NCBI GenBank assembly: GCA_030549175.1
Contig: JAUKUA010000001.1
Coordinates: 1,860,001-1,924,000 of the forward strand
Length of the DNA stretch: 64,000 nucleotides
Source: Lasiosphaeris hirsuta
Lineage: Eukaryota > Ascomycota > Sordariomycetes > Sordariales > Lasiosphaeriaceae
Reading direction: 5' to 3'
Part shown: in pieces, positions 46,809 through 57,006 of the stretch
Layout: every line of letters starts with the position of its first letter
Numbering within the stretch: position 1 is the first letter of the stretch
Notes under the pieces: model-generated
What the model was told of the DNA's origin: nothing
What the model saw: the letters and a program-made list of their open reading frames with translations, nothing else
Databases searched by the model: none
Translations under genes and position numbers: made by a program

Positions 46809-48938
46809 ATGATTTTTCAGTTTCCACCATCGAGGCACACACTGATCCCTGGCCTATTGTTGCGTCAAACGAGAACATGGCACAGGCTTGAACCAAGGCG
46901 GCAGGCAGCGAGGGGGTTCAGTGGGCTGACAGCGAGCATCTCTCAGGGGCCAACTGAGGTAAGAACCAATGGCACTTGGGGGACCGAGTTTGCCAGTCTT
47001 TCTCCAAACGCACTTCTTCAACTACTAACAAAGTCCCAGCCGCCATTGCTCTCATACACCATCCCCGAGCACTTCTCTCTTATCGTCTCGCAGTTTGGAG
47101 ATCACCCTGCCGTGATATCTCGCACCCCTACTACGACTCGAGATGCATTGCCACACACCCCGCTCCACCAGCTCCCGCTGGCTGCGGAGACGGCACTTAC
47201 ATTCGAGATGTTGGATCTTGTGTCTAACTCGCTTGCACATTCCCTCCGCTCACTAGGTGTCAAAAAGGGGGATCGGGTAGCTGTCAGTCTCGGAAACTGC
47301 GCCGAATACGCATCTCTCACCTATGCAGTCTTCAAACTTGGCGCCATCCTCGTGCCCTTGAATCCTGGTTTCAATGCTAAACAGGTTACTGCCGCCTTGG
47401 ATCACCTGGGAGCTAAAGTCTTGATCATTGGCGCCGTTACAGATCTGGCGTACAAGCCTTGCCGGGGGCGGAGCAACCTCCCTCTCTTACAAGCCATCCT
47501 ACCTGATTTGAACTCTGGGAGCGTCGAGGCGCCCCATGTCCCGTCTCTTGAGAAGGTTATCGTGGTTGACAACTCGGGATCCCACCCGCTCGTCGATTTT
47601 CCGGCTCTCGAATCTTGCCGTTCCTTAACGCCGTTTGCGTCTCTTTTCGAAGGCTTTAGTACCCGTGCGTCGTCTCAGGCCTCTCGCGTCGTAACTCCAG
47701 ACTCCCCTCTCTCGCCATCCGAGATTGTCAACATCCAGTTCACATCCGGCACCACCTCTCAGCCCAAAGCCGCCATGCTCTCCCACACCAGTATTTTGAA
47801 CAACGGTGCCCTCATCGGCCACCGCATGGGCCTCAACCCTTCCGACCGCATCATCTGCCCCCCGCCCTTATTCCATTGCTTCGGCGCTATTCTGGGGTAC
47901 ATGGCAACCGCCACCAATGCCTCAGCCATTCTCTTCCCAAGTCCTGCCTTCGACCCCCTCGCATCGATCAAGATGGTCGCAGACCACCGTGGCACCGGGC
48001 TGTACGGGGTGGCCACCATGTTTGTTGCCATGCTCGAGCTGGTCGCCGCTCAGGGGAACCTCGTCGAGCCCTTCATCTCGCCCACCAGCATCACCACGTT
48101 TCCGCGACATCTGCGAAAAGGTATCGCGGCTGGCAGCTCCGTTCCCGAGTCGCTGATGCGAAGGTTGTACAAAATTCTTGGGCTGGAGGATCTCGTCATC
48201 TGCTATGGCATGACCGAGACGAGCCCCGTCAGCTGCATGACGACGCCTACGGATCCGTTTGAGAAAAGGACTGCCTCCGTTGGGCGTGTGATGCCGCATA
48301 CCAAAGTGAAGGTAGTTGACCCGAGTGACAGGACGAAGATTTTACCGGTTGGGGAGAGGGGCGAGTTGGCAGCAGCCGGGTATCTTGTCATGGAGGGTTA
48401 TTGGGGTGATGAGCAGAAGACGAGAGAGGTGAGGATACCAGAGACTGACGAGGAGGGAGTCGAGACAATCTGGGTGTACTCGGGCGACGAGGCGAGGATG
48501 GACCCTGACGGCTACGTTGAGATCACAGGCCGTATCAAGGACCTGATCATCCGCGGCGGGGAGAACATCCATCCACTGGAGATTGAGAACTGCCTGTTCC
48601 AACACCCACTAATCGCCGAGGTCAGCGTCGTCGGGGTTCCCGACGAACGCTATGGCGAGTCTGTCGGTGCCTTTGTCATTTTGCACAAGGACGCTGAGGC
48701 GATGAAGGGGGAAGATTGGGGGCAGATGAGTCTGAAGTTTGGGGCCAAGGGGGCTGGCGAGGGGAAGAAGTTGCTGAGCAAGAACAGCGTACGTGACTGG
48801 GTCCGGACGCATCTTTCCAGCCACCTTGTACCGAAGCATGTCTTTTGGATCGACGAGTACCCAAAGACGGCCAGCGGGAAGATTCAGAAGTACAAGCTTC
48901 GGGATATGGCAAAGGAAATCGTGGCTGGGAGACTGTGA
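46809..48938 (+). CDS. Fatty acyl-CoA synthetase (AMP-forming, ACSF2-like)
   Basis: An ANL-superfamily ligase that activates a carboxylic acid to acyl-AMP and then acyl-CoA; the overall pattern suggests a medium-chain or fatty acid-type enzyme. Two exons are proposed, 46809-46958 and 47040-48938. The 81 bp segment between them has GTAAGA, CTACTAAC and CCCAG signals and, when removed, joins QGPTE to PPLLSYTIPEH, a typical family N-terminus; the product is then 682 aa (709 if retained). Motifs: P-loop FTSGTTSQPKAAMLSH (about 284-299), A5 YGMTETSP (about 438), A7/A8 YSGDEARMDPDGYVEITGRI with RGGENIHPLEIE (about 530-565), and the C-terminal lysine motif PKTASGKIQKYKL (about 658). The arginine-rich start (RQTRTWHRLEPRRQAAR) suggests a mitochondrial presequence; the C-terminus GRL is only weakly like a peroxisomal PTS1. 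Confidence 0.92.
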   Translation: MIFQFPPSRHTLIPGLLLRQTRTWHRLEPRRQAARGFSGLTASISQGPTEVRTNGTWGTEFASLSPNALLQLLTKSQPPLLSYTIPEHFSLIVSQFGDHPAVISRTPTTTRDALPHTPLHQLPLAAETALTFEMLDLVSNSLAHSLRSLGVKKGDRVAVSLGNCAEYASLTYAVFKLGAILVPLNPGFNAKQVTAALDHLGAKVLIIGAVTDLAYKPCRGRSNLPLLQAILPDLNSGSVEAPHVPSLEKVIVVDNSGSHPLVDFPALESCRSLTPFASLFEGFSTRASSQASRVVTPDSPLSPSEIVNIQFTSGTTSQPKAAMLSHTSILNNGALIGHRMGLNPSDRIICPPPLFHCFGAILGYMATATNASAILFPSPAFDPLASIKMVADHRGTGLYGVATMFVAMLELVAAQGNLVEPFISPTSITTFPRHLRKGIAAGSSVPESLMRRLYKILGLEDLVICYGMTETSPVSCMTTPTDPFEKRTASVGRVMPHTKVKVVDPSDRTKILPVGERGELAAAGYLVMEGYWGDEQKTREVRIPETDEEGVETIWVYSGDEARMDPDGYVEITGRIKDLIIRGGENIHPLEIENCLFQHPLIAEVSVVGVPDERYGESVGAFVILHKDAEAMKGEDWGQMSLKFGAKGAGEGKKLLSKNSVRDWVRTHLSSHLVPKHVFWIDEYPKTASGKIQKYKLRDMAKEIVAGRL

Positions 48939-50021
48939 AGTGGATCTTGGGGCAGGAGTAGACTGTCTCGGATTATGAAGGGGCTGTGGTATCTCGGTGG
49001 TCAGGCATTCATGTAGCAACATACCAACCTCCGTGTCCCGACCCCTTCGGAACGTGCCAAGTAGCAAGGTATATTTTCGCTAGGAGCCATTGTCCGAGAA
49101 TGGCATACCTTACTCGATCGCCTGTTCCGAGGTTTTACTCATGATGTCTGCGCTTTATGTGCTTGGTTCTTTGCTGGAGCAAATGTCTGCCTTAGTAGTA
49201 AAAAAAAAAAAAAAAAAACCAAGTCATTCCATATGGTGGCGTCCTTCAACTACATATTTCGGCGTTGCCTAAAACCTCGTAGAAGTGTGATGTCGCCGCG
49301 GGGCAAAAGAGAGACTAGGTTTGCTCTCCTATCAACACATGAGTTTTCCGACATTTAACCTGGCCAAATAGTGTCTCCAAAATGCAATTGCCCTGCTGAA
49401 ATCGGTGTGGGGCCCCCCAGGGGAAGAACCGTGGCATGCCAACTGGCACAAGGTGCATGTACGTTTGTGTGTTTGGGTATTTCAGGGGCTCTCAATGGCA
49501 CGGCAACTCACTCTCCCGTGACTGGACGAACAAATGTGGGGAGGGGCATGGCGTCGCATTCCGATTCTTATTGGGAGTCTTCTCGATCCTGCATGTAACT
49601 GGTTGCCTGTTTTGGTGGGCCGTTGGGACTCCGCCTAATGCTACAGGAGACAAGTAACGTGGTTGCGGAGCAAATGTAGCGATCTCGTGGCATGCAGCAC
49701 CCGGATGCTTACTTTCCCGAGTGTCTCGTCGAGCAATTAGCTGGACGTATGTGGATGAACCAGATGAGGGACCACGGTTGCCAGGGCTAGATTCCCGAGG
49801 AAGAGAGGATGATGCCGTGTCGTGAGCCTGCCACCCAAAGGAATTAAGAACTAACCATCGGGGGGATCTCGGTCTGTATCTGCATCTTAGTATCTTGGCT
49901 TTTCTAGGTACCACTTGAGTTCTACTTGGTAAGGGGGTTGCTGGCGACGTGACAAGGCAACTCTGCATTCTCGCACTCTATGGCATTCCTATCACGATGC
50001 TTCAAGCGAACTTGACTTGAC
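48939..50021. other. Spacer, no supported gene
   Basis: About 1.1 kb containing the acyl-CoA synthetase 3' UTR, an A19 tract (49200-49218) and the start of the promoter of the secreted-protein gene. The ORFs are unremarkable. Confidence 0.45.
49200..49218 (+). repeat. A19 homopolymer
   Basis: An uninterrupted run of 19 A about 260 bp downstream of the acyl-CoA synthetase stop. Confidence 0.9.
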
Positions 50022-50030
50022 TATATATAA
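50022..50030 (+). promoter_or_regulatory. TATA box of the secreted-protein gene
   Basis: TATATATAA, 122 bp upstream of the ATG at 50152, followed by a C/T-rich leader (catcttgcctcatctaaatctc) typical of highly expressed fungal genes. It is one of the clearest TATA elements in the window. Confidence 0.6.
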
Positions 50031-50151
50031 AGAAAGCATAATCGCGTAGTTTCTTCTCATCTTGCCTCATCTAAATCTCATCATCACGATTAAGGACATC
50101 TAGAGACACTAGCTCAATCAATCGAATCCATCCGCAAGACGCAACGCCAGC

Positions 50152-50473
50152 ATGAAGGTCCTCGCCGTTCTCACCCTCGTCGCCGCGGCCATTGCCGTCC
50201 CCGAGGCTGAGACTTGGAAGGGATGTAAGCCGGCAACGTATAGGTGCAACTGGAAGGCTGACGGCTGGGAGGTTTGCGATGTTTCGGGCAACTGGGTGGT
50301 AAGTTTCCAGAAATCATTATTCTCCGAACCCCCTTGTTCTGCTGTGTTGAAGCTGACTTCAAATGTCGTAGTGGGGCGGAGCATGTGCGCCTAACGACGT
50401 TTGCAAATTTTATAAGCCCAGTGGAAGTCCCTATTGCGTGCCGCCGTCCTTCAATCTCCCCAACGGCCGTTAA
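50152..50473 (+). CDS. Small secreted six-cysteine protein
   Basis: Exons 50152-50298 and 50372-50473 with a 73 bp phase-0 intron (GTAAGT...CTGAC...CGTAG), giving 82 aa. The N-terminus is a signal peptide (MKVLAVLTLVAAAIA, cleavage about residue 15-20). The mature part is about 62-65 aa with six cysteines (C25, C32, C42, C54, C60, C71), probably three disulfides. The pattern CKPATYRC...GWEVCDVSGNWVWGGAC...C(x10)C is a recurrent small secreted-protein pattern in ascomycetes. Unspliced, the frame runs into a shorter meaningless tail that lacks the last cysteines. Its role is unknown; such proteins are discussed as wall-associated, carbohydrate-binding or effector-like, and nothing here decides between these. 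The strong TATA box and CT-rich leader suggest good expression. Confidence 0.8.
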
Positions 50474-50870
50474 AAGCTGGCCAACCTCCGCTACAAGCAC
50501 CACGAGCTCGGCTTCTGTTAGGGAAGGAACGACCCGAGGCCTTGGGGGACCACATTGGGAGTTGGTTAGGAGACTTTTCTGTTCTTGAGAGTGTTTCCCG
50601 TCACAATTCAAGTGCGTGGCAAAGATTTGAGGACCATCCAATGGGAAGTAGTTTAGGCGCTTCAGCCAACTCAAGTTTATCTGGAGTGATATTGATAATG
50701 ATTCGGTTCATGACGTGACCGCGTGCTGTTGTGTCACATATTTGGTTGCTACCTCTATTCTTGATATTTTCGTCGCATGCCTCTTCTGAGAAGCTTCTAT
50801 GCCGACGAAACCCATGCCAATCTGTGGCTCTCTGGGATCTCTCCCTAGCCGCAATATGCCGCCGCAACGC
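50474..50870. other. Intergenic between convergent genes
   Basis: About 0.4 kb separating the stop codons of the secreted-protein gene (+) and the SDR gene (-). It presumably holds both 3' UTRs. No gene seen. Confidence 0.5.
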
Positions 50871-51659
50871 TTAGGCCTCGGGCCAGTTTTTGTTGAAGAA
50901 GATGCAAGACCCGTTGGCATTCGGAGCAATGTCGTCGTCCGAGAGAAAGACACAGTACTTGGCGACGCTCGCCAAGGGAACTGTTGTTTTACCAGGCTCA
51001 TAGGGGGTCTGTGATTTGCTAACTTGCTGGAACATTTCCGTATGGATACCCGTGGCAAAGGCGTCAGTGATGTTTGTGCCGTCCATACCACCTAACAGCA
51101 AGGCGATCGAGTATATGCCCTTGGGCCCGTAGAAGCCAGCCGTATTTTTAGTCAGAGCCATGACACCAGCCTTGGAGACGGTATATGCGACGCCCGACTT
51201 GAAGCCGTAGGCGCTTGCGTTAGAACCGATGTTGATGATGAGGCCGCCAACAGGCTCTTGCTTCTCAAAGAGATTGACAGCAATTTTGGATGTGAGATAG
51301 GGGCCGTTTAGATTGATGTTCAAGACGCGATCCCAAAGCTCCTTCGAGCAAGTGCCAACAGGGCCGAAGTCGTCCATGATTCCGGCGTTATTGACCAGAA
51401 CGTCGACACGGCCGAACTTGGCAAGGGCAAAGTCAAAGAGCTTTTGCACAGCGGTCTCGTCTGTGACGTCTGTTTGCTGCGTCAGGAACTTGCCGGCGTA
51501 GGTAGCTTTCCATCCCTCCTCGACAACGGCGATCCGCTGGGGGTTAATGTCGCAAACGACGACGTTTGCACCCGCGGCAAGAAATCCATCAGCAATAGCC
51601 TTGCCGAGACCGCCAGCGGCACCGGTGACGATGACGGTTTTCCCTTGGGCTGACACCAT
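50871..51659 (-). CDS. Short-chain dehydrogenase/reductase (classical SDR)
   Basis: An intronless 262 aa NAD(P)-dependent oxidoreductase of the classical SDR family. Cofactor motif TGAAGGLG is at residues 12-19. Asp37 at the end of the second strand (VVVCDINPQR) predicts a preference for NAD(H). NNAG is at 90-93, the structural Asn in NINLNGP at about 116, the catalytic Ser at 146 (IINIGSNAS) and the Tyr/Lys pair in YTVSK at 159/163. The start is the ATG at 51659 (MVSAQGK); an in-frame upstream extension of 14 residues lacks family support. The length is standard for classical SDRs. The substrate cannot be predicted. It is divergent from TCD across about 0.9 kb, with a TATA-like element near 51800. 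Confidence 0.92.
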   Translation of the reverse strand: MVSAQGKTVIVTGAAGGLGKAIADGFLAAGANVVVCDINPQRIAVVEEGWKATYAGKFLTQQTDVTDETAVQKLFDFALAKFGRVDVLVNNAGIMDDFGPVGTCSKELWDRVLNINLNGPYLTSKIAVNLFEKQEPVGGLIINIGSNASAYGFKSGVAYTVSKAGVMALTKNTAGFYGPKGIYSIALLLGGMDGTNITDAFATGIHTEMFQQVSKSQTPYEPGKTTVPLASVAKYCVFLSDDDIAPNANGSCIFFNKNWPEA

Positions 51660-51795
51660 TGTGTGTGGTTGGTACGACAAAGCCACAAGCTGAACCCCCA
51701 AGGTGGTTAGAGACGGGTGGTGGAAGACAAGATGGCGGATAAAGGGGGCTCAAACCTGGCGTCGGATTCGAGGGGTTGCTCTAGGCTGTTAGCTC

Positions 51796-51804
51796 TTAAA
51801 TATA
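51796..51804 (-). promoter_or_regulatory. TATA-like element of the SDR gene
   Basis: TATATTTAA on the minus strand, 137 bp upstream of the SDR start codon, in an otherwise mixed-composition promoter. Confidence 0.4.
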
Positions 51805-52591
51805 GCTAAGTTGGTCAAGAGTGGGTGCTGGTTTAAGTTGGCAAAGAGGAGGTGAGAGAAGAAGTGGGAGAGGCCTAGATATACAAGACACCAGATATGT
51901 AAATATAGATCCCCCCCCTCCTACCCGCGGAGTCAACTCATGGCACAACGGCCAATCAATCGCATTCGCGCGGCGGGTCGACCGGTGTTCCGTCCTCCGA
52001 ACTGTACGCTGCACCTTCAGGCGCCTCATCACAAGCAACTGGAGCGGGCAGGATGATGAGGGGCTTAACTTCAGGGTGAATCCATGGAATCCATTTTGTT
52101 GCCATGCAGGTGTGTGTTTGTGACCAGCGAATCGGTGAAGCTGACGGATGTGTCCCGTTCAGCTTGGCCGTCTTACCTGCCTCCTTCTCCTCACGCGGGA
52201 GGAGGGCTGAGGCTAGGGGCTGATGCCAATCCCCGGGATCTGCCCAGGCATGTAGCACTTCGGGTTTGGGTTCGGATTTTTGGGGGGCCATTGGGCCGTT
52301 GTGCACTGGTAAACAATGTCTGTTACCTAAAATGTAGAGAGGATTGTGCTGCCCCCAGGATTGGGTTGAGGGCGGGGTGAGGCAATTGCGGGGGCGGCAG
52401 GCAATTTGGAGAAACGGGCAGGGGCCTAAACTGGGGAGACCCCTGACGCATCCAATCTCTTGGCAACGCTCCAAAATTTTGATACAGGCTCCGAAAAATG
52501 TGCCTGCCGACAGAAAAACGAGGATGGTATGGTGTAGACGGTGACGATGATGCAATGAGACTCCTCCTTTCCCCCAATAATTGACATCACA
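51805..52591. promoter_or_regulatory. Divergent promoter region SDR/TCD
   Basis: The remaining part of the roughly 0.93 kb between the SDR (-) and TCD (+) start codons. It contains the upstream regions of both genes. ORFs on the minus strand are proline/serine-biased and unsupported. Confidence 0.45.
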
Positions 52592-54260
52592 ATGGCATTT
52601 CTCATCTCCCAGACGGCGTCCAACTCCAGGATCCAACTGGCAGCAACTGCCGTGGTCTCTGCAGCTGCCGCAGCCACTGCCATCCTCGCCTTCCAGCGCT
52701 TGCAACAGGATTCGCGACTTTCACGCCTGAAGCAGTCCATTCCCGACCCCGCCGACAGCAAGGGCGCCCTCCAAAAGGTGCGAGACGAGACCCAACCCCT
52801 TTTTGCTTGCTATACAATGTCGAACGATTGCTAACACGCCCTGCCCTCTCTAGCTCTCCACCCACGGTCTACCCAAGCCCGACAAAGAAGACGAATACAA
52901 CCAGATCCTCGCACTGCGTGTCCAGAACGGCGACTTCGACGATGGGCTCATCCTCGAACAACTCGCCCGGAATCGCGTGTTCCTAGGTCCCGACGGCCTC
53001 GACAAACTTCGAAATGCCTTTGTTGTAGTTGTAGGCTGCGGCGGAGTAGGATCGCATGCTGCCGCTGCCCTGGCGCGGTCTGGCGTCTCCAAGATCCGTC
53101 TCATCGACTTTGATCAAGTCACCCTTAGCTCCCTAAACCGCCACGCCGTTGCTACACTCGCCGACGTCGGCATCCCCAAGGTCCAGTGCCTCCAGCGCCG
53201 CTTGATTGCTATTACGCCCTGGGTGCGGTTCGACCTGCGCCTGCAAAAGTTTGACGGGAAGAGTGCTGCGTCCCTCCTTGCCCCTTGGGAAGGGGGGCAA
53301 GGGGGGGCAGGACAGAAGCCGGATTTTGTGATTGATGCGATTGACAATATTGATTCCAAGGTTGACCTGCTCAAGTACTGCTGGGATCACAATCTACCCG
53401 TCATATCGTCGATGGGGGCAGGGACCAAAAGCGATCCTACCCGGGTCATGGTGGGCGACATTGGGACCAGCACAGACGATGGGCTCTCGCGGGCGACAAG
53501 ACGTCGTCTCAAGCTGCTGGGAGTGACCAGCGGGATCCCCGTCGTCTACTCCAATGAGAAGATGGGCGAGGGCAAGGCAGCCCTTTTGCCACTTGCCGAC
53601 AATGAATTCCAGAAGGGTTCGGTTGGTGACCTCGGCGTACTCCCAGACTTCCGAGTGAGAATTCTTCCGGTTCTTGGAACCATGCCGGCCATTTTTGGAT
53701 ACATGGCAGCGAACCACGTCATCTTGAAGATTACTGGTATGTTGAACGTTGAGCATCCCGGCTGGAAGCTACCTGCTTACCGAAAATCAGGGTATCCGAT
53801 CGATTACATCCCTGCCAAAGCCCGTGATAAGATGTACGATGGGATTCTGGCCTTCGTGCAGAGTAGCGAGGAGAGAATTGTGCGGACGGCCGAGGGTGGT
53901 TCTCCAGAAGCCGGCATGGGGCTCAAGGTTCCCTTGACGACAGGAGATATCTCTTTCCTGGTCGAAGAGCTTTACAGAGGAAGAAGCATTGTGACGGGAA
54001 TCCCCACCAAGCTTGTCTTAGTTAGGTGGAAGAAGCCCCAAGAAAGTATTCTAATCAGATTTGGCGAGGGAGATTCTGAGCAAAGGTCGAGCAACCTGAA
54101 GCTGCGGGATTTGGTTTGCATGACAAAGGAGGAAGCTTTGCGGCACCAAACACAAGTGTTGGGGGGGGACAAGACCCCTGAGGAGCTGTATGATGCTGAA
54201 GTCATCAAGAAAATAGCGGCACTGCAGAAAATAGCTGAGGCCTACGAGCGACATAGATGA
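52592..54260 (+). CDS. TCD1: tRNA threonylcarbamoyladenosine dehydratase (TCD1/TCD2-type)
   Basis: A ThiF/E1-like enzyme that ATP-dependently dehydrates t6A to cyclic t6A at position 37 of ANN-decoding tRNAs; the fungal proteins sit in the mitochondrial outer membrane. Exons 52592-52777 and 52854-54260 flank a 76 bp phase-0 intron (GTGCGA...TTGCTAACAC...TCTAG), giving 530 aa. An N-terminal hydrophobic, alanine-rich segment (about 14-35) is the likely membrane anchor. The nucleotide-binding Rossmann motif VVVVGCGGVGSHAAAALARS begins near residue 119, followed by the acidic end of the second strand (LIDFDQVTLSSLNRHA) and an adenylation-domain pattern (DFVIDAIDNIDSKVDLL). The C-terminal part is fungal-type. 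The length is a little above the yeast proteins (about 430-450 aa). Yeast has two paralogues; the symbol is assigned by family, not orthology. Confidence 0.9.
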
Positions 54261-54566
54261 ACTCTCACGACCTTGAGATCATTGGCTTCACAGAAAGGGA
54301 TTATACCCGCCGCTAGATGGCGCAAGGGGTACATTTTGGCGCTAAATACTCCCCGGATCACGATATAATAAGACGACAGCGATACTAGAACTGTGTCCTT
54401 CTCGGCGCTCTATATTCGGCGGATCTATTAATCTTCTCACTATGAGGCTCCTACTATCATGCCGCCCAACTCATTGCATTCGCGTGGCCACCCGGGCAGG
54501 ATAGTTGAGGTTTATTCCTCTTGGCGCGCGAGAAATAATAAAGGAACATCTGTAGGTATCCGGTCT
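54261..54566. other. Intergenic between convergent TCD and RTCA
   Basis: About 0.3 kb between two stop codons, A/T-richer than the genes and probably containing both 3' ends. Confidence 0.5.
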
Positions 54567-56025
54567 TCATGCCTTCCCAACAGGCATCCCAACCCCCTTG
54601 CATACCCGCCCCTTGTTATACCATGTGACTTGAGGTAGGAGCTCGGCAGTCACCCAACGCGCTGTCGTCGTGTGCGTGCTGCCCTCTCCGAACGGCTCAC
54701 GAGTTTTGTCCTTCCGCAGCCTGTCCTCGATCTGGAGACTCTCCACCGCATCTTCCAGTCCAAGACCACTGCTTTTGGTCTCCAGGGTGTCGTCTTGGCT
54801 GGAACTGTGAGGAAAAGACGTCTGTCCCTCGGCTAATGCCTGAAAGATGACTAGTTGATCTTGGAGGAACTCATCGACGGCCCCGCCGTTGGACACTTCC
54901 TCGTAGAGATCCTTTGACACCTTTCTCGAGACGCTGTCAATGACAGAGACCGAGAAGCCGCCAGAACTGACCTTGGCGCCCTTGGCACCCTTGGCGCCGC
55001 CACCGCCACTACCGCTCTTCCCTTTCTTAGGCACCGACGTCAGAATATCTCGCCCCCATCTGAGCGTCTCTGACCGCGCCACTAGTAGGACGTAAATCCG
55101 CGAATCAGCACCGCTCTCCTCCGATACTTTGAAGTTCACGTCGACGCCTAGGAAAAGGTCGCTCAGGTCCTGCACCAACGCGTCGGCGAGGGCCTCATGC
55201 ATGTCGGAAGGCGCGACCATTGAGACGTCGACATCAGTGACGTCAAAATCATCCTGCGTGAATGTCCTGTTCGTGTTGCGAGGCTTGAGCGTCTCCCCCG
55301 GTTTCAGCGGCTGGATCTTGAACGCGATGGTGCCTCTTTGCAGCCGGCCCTGGCTCCAGCCACGGCCTTTGAGGGTCCGCTCGACGCGGATTCCCAGGAA
55401 GAAACCCTCGAGCGTGGGTAGCAGGACCTGATCGAGGTACTCGTACGAGAGCGACCACGAGACACTGCCCAGCATTGTTAGCCCAATGCAATACATCCCT
55501 CCCCTCGAGACATGGTCGGGGTAATACGTACTTGGTGCCACCCGAGATCTCGATCGAGATGGGGTCGCCGCGGTCATTGCCCGCGAAGAGAAGGAACGGG
55601 AAGACGGCCTGGAAGATGAGTAGCGTGCTGGCGGCGGCAGAGTCGGCAGCAATGGTGATTGTCCGCGATTGCAGGTCTGTGGGTTTCAATTTGGGCCGGA
55701 ACTCAAGTGTGTGGCTGCCTACGGCGAGGCCAACGACGTCTGCTTCGGTGACTTTGGCGAGCCATGAAATGGACGAAACATGCTGTGATTTGAGTCCTGT
55801 GGGTGTTGGGCCTGTTTAGTGTTTCTTTCCTCCTTCAGCCCTTAGTATGGGAGAATGCAAACCTCCACCCTTTGGTCCACCTCGTGGTCCCTCTCTGTTT
55901 CCGCGGACGTGAGTGATCCGGATGGGTTGAGATGTCACGGCGGCGAGCGCGCAGCCGATGCGAACCAACTGGCCACCTCCTTCACCCGTTCTGCCATCAA
56001 GCTCGATTGGTTTGGGTGCTTTCAT
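54567..56025 (-). CDS. RTCA: RNA 3'-terminal phosphate cyclase
   Basis: An ATP-dependent enzyme that converts RNA 3'-phosphate to 2',3'-cyclic phosphate through adenylylated His and RNA-A(3')pp(5')A intermediates. Exons 56025-55863, 55796-55532 and 55464-54567 are separated by introns of 66 bp (GTTTGC...CACAG) and 67 bp (GTACGT...GGCAG); the 441 aa frame is continuous. N-terminal signature ELDGRTGEGGGQLVRIG (about 8-24) with HVRGNREGPRG; then SWLAKVTEADVVGLAVGS, ISGGT and LDQVLLPTLEGFFLGIRVER. The C-terminal VDEFLQDQLVIFQALAEG is followed by an insert of about 45 residues (acidic/serine-rich), then STHTTTARWVTAELLP with the probable nucleophile H407. It is longer than the animal enzyme (about 366 aa) because of this insert and a glycine/lysine-rich loop. 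It is more like RTCA than the catalytically inactive RCL1 paralogue, because that His is present. Confidence 0.92.
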
Positions 56026-57006
56026 TGTGAATTGACAATGAGTGAGCCGGTTGTTTTGGCTCTGATCTGTGGATGGTTTGTGTGTGGGGATGTGTGGAGA
56101 GTGTGTGTGCGAGGCCGAATTGTTGTAAGGATGCGTCTGAATGGGATCTTTTGGACGCACTGCTTTGTGTGGGGTTTGTGGTTAATTACTCCATTCACCG
56201 GTACACCCTAAACGGGAATCGCAAGATTTTGGATGAAAATTGACAAAGTGTTGTCGAGACAAGATTTAGTGAAGCAAACAGTTCAAAAGTAGGTAAGTAC
56301 CTGCTACCGATTTTGCTTTCAGACGAACGGCGTGTAAGCGGCGTCGAATCCAAAGGCTGAGTCACCCGGCCAGTTTTGGTGCTGTTGACCTCCCTTCCAA
56401 GGTACCTTTTACAGGGGTTGGCTGTAGGTTGCCGCCAGGCGGCCATGGCAATGCAAGTATCCTTGGTACATCGCAGGATCAAACAAGGTTCTGCGGCGAG
56501 AATGCGATTCCTGGATGGCTAAATTAACTGGACCGTATTTTCGTGTGTTTATTCGACAGGCTGATCCTAGTCAGATACTCTGCCCATCTCATAAGGTCAC
56601 TGTCTTCAGGGGAAGAGCCAGATCTCCCCAGTAACGCCAATTGTATTTATTAGGGACATAAGATGTGGATGGAAAATACAAACTGGCATTTCGGGTATAT
56701 ATAGACTGCAAACAAGGGGTATCGTTTTAGAGCCTACAGCTGACACCGATCGACATGCCGCGCCTCCTCCAAGCTCAACATACACAACAGACATCTAGAT
56801 TCTTCGTTGGGGACCCTCCTCCTTATACCGAGCCTGCCAAGATCTTTCACGTGCATGCTAGTTATCCGCACAACCGACAGATAAATAGCAGGATTCCAAA
56901 CTCATTGCAGCAACACACCTGAGGTGGCTCAGACCAGTTTCTTGCAGTCATATCGACGTTTTATCCTCCCTCCTCTTCAGTTTTGAGATAGAGAGCTATT
57001 CACGAT
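56026..57006. other. RTCA upstream region and spacer
   Basis: About 1 kb including the RTCA promoter/leader (a G/T-rich + strand stretch with tgtgtgtggggatgtgtgg near 56080). No credible gene. One GTAAGT...TTTCAG pair on + at about 56292-56320 is too short to use. Confidence 0.45.

Noticed and set aside
51956..52705. 249-codon minus-strand ORF between SDR and TCD
   Set aside because: Overlaps the divergent promoters and the TCD first exon; no domain; composition suggests chance openness.
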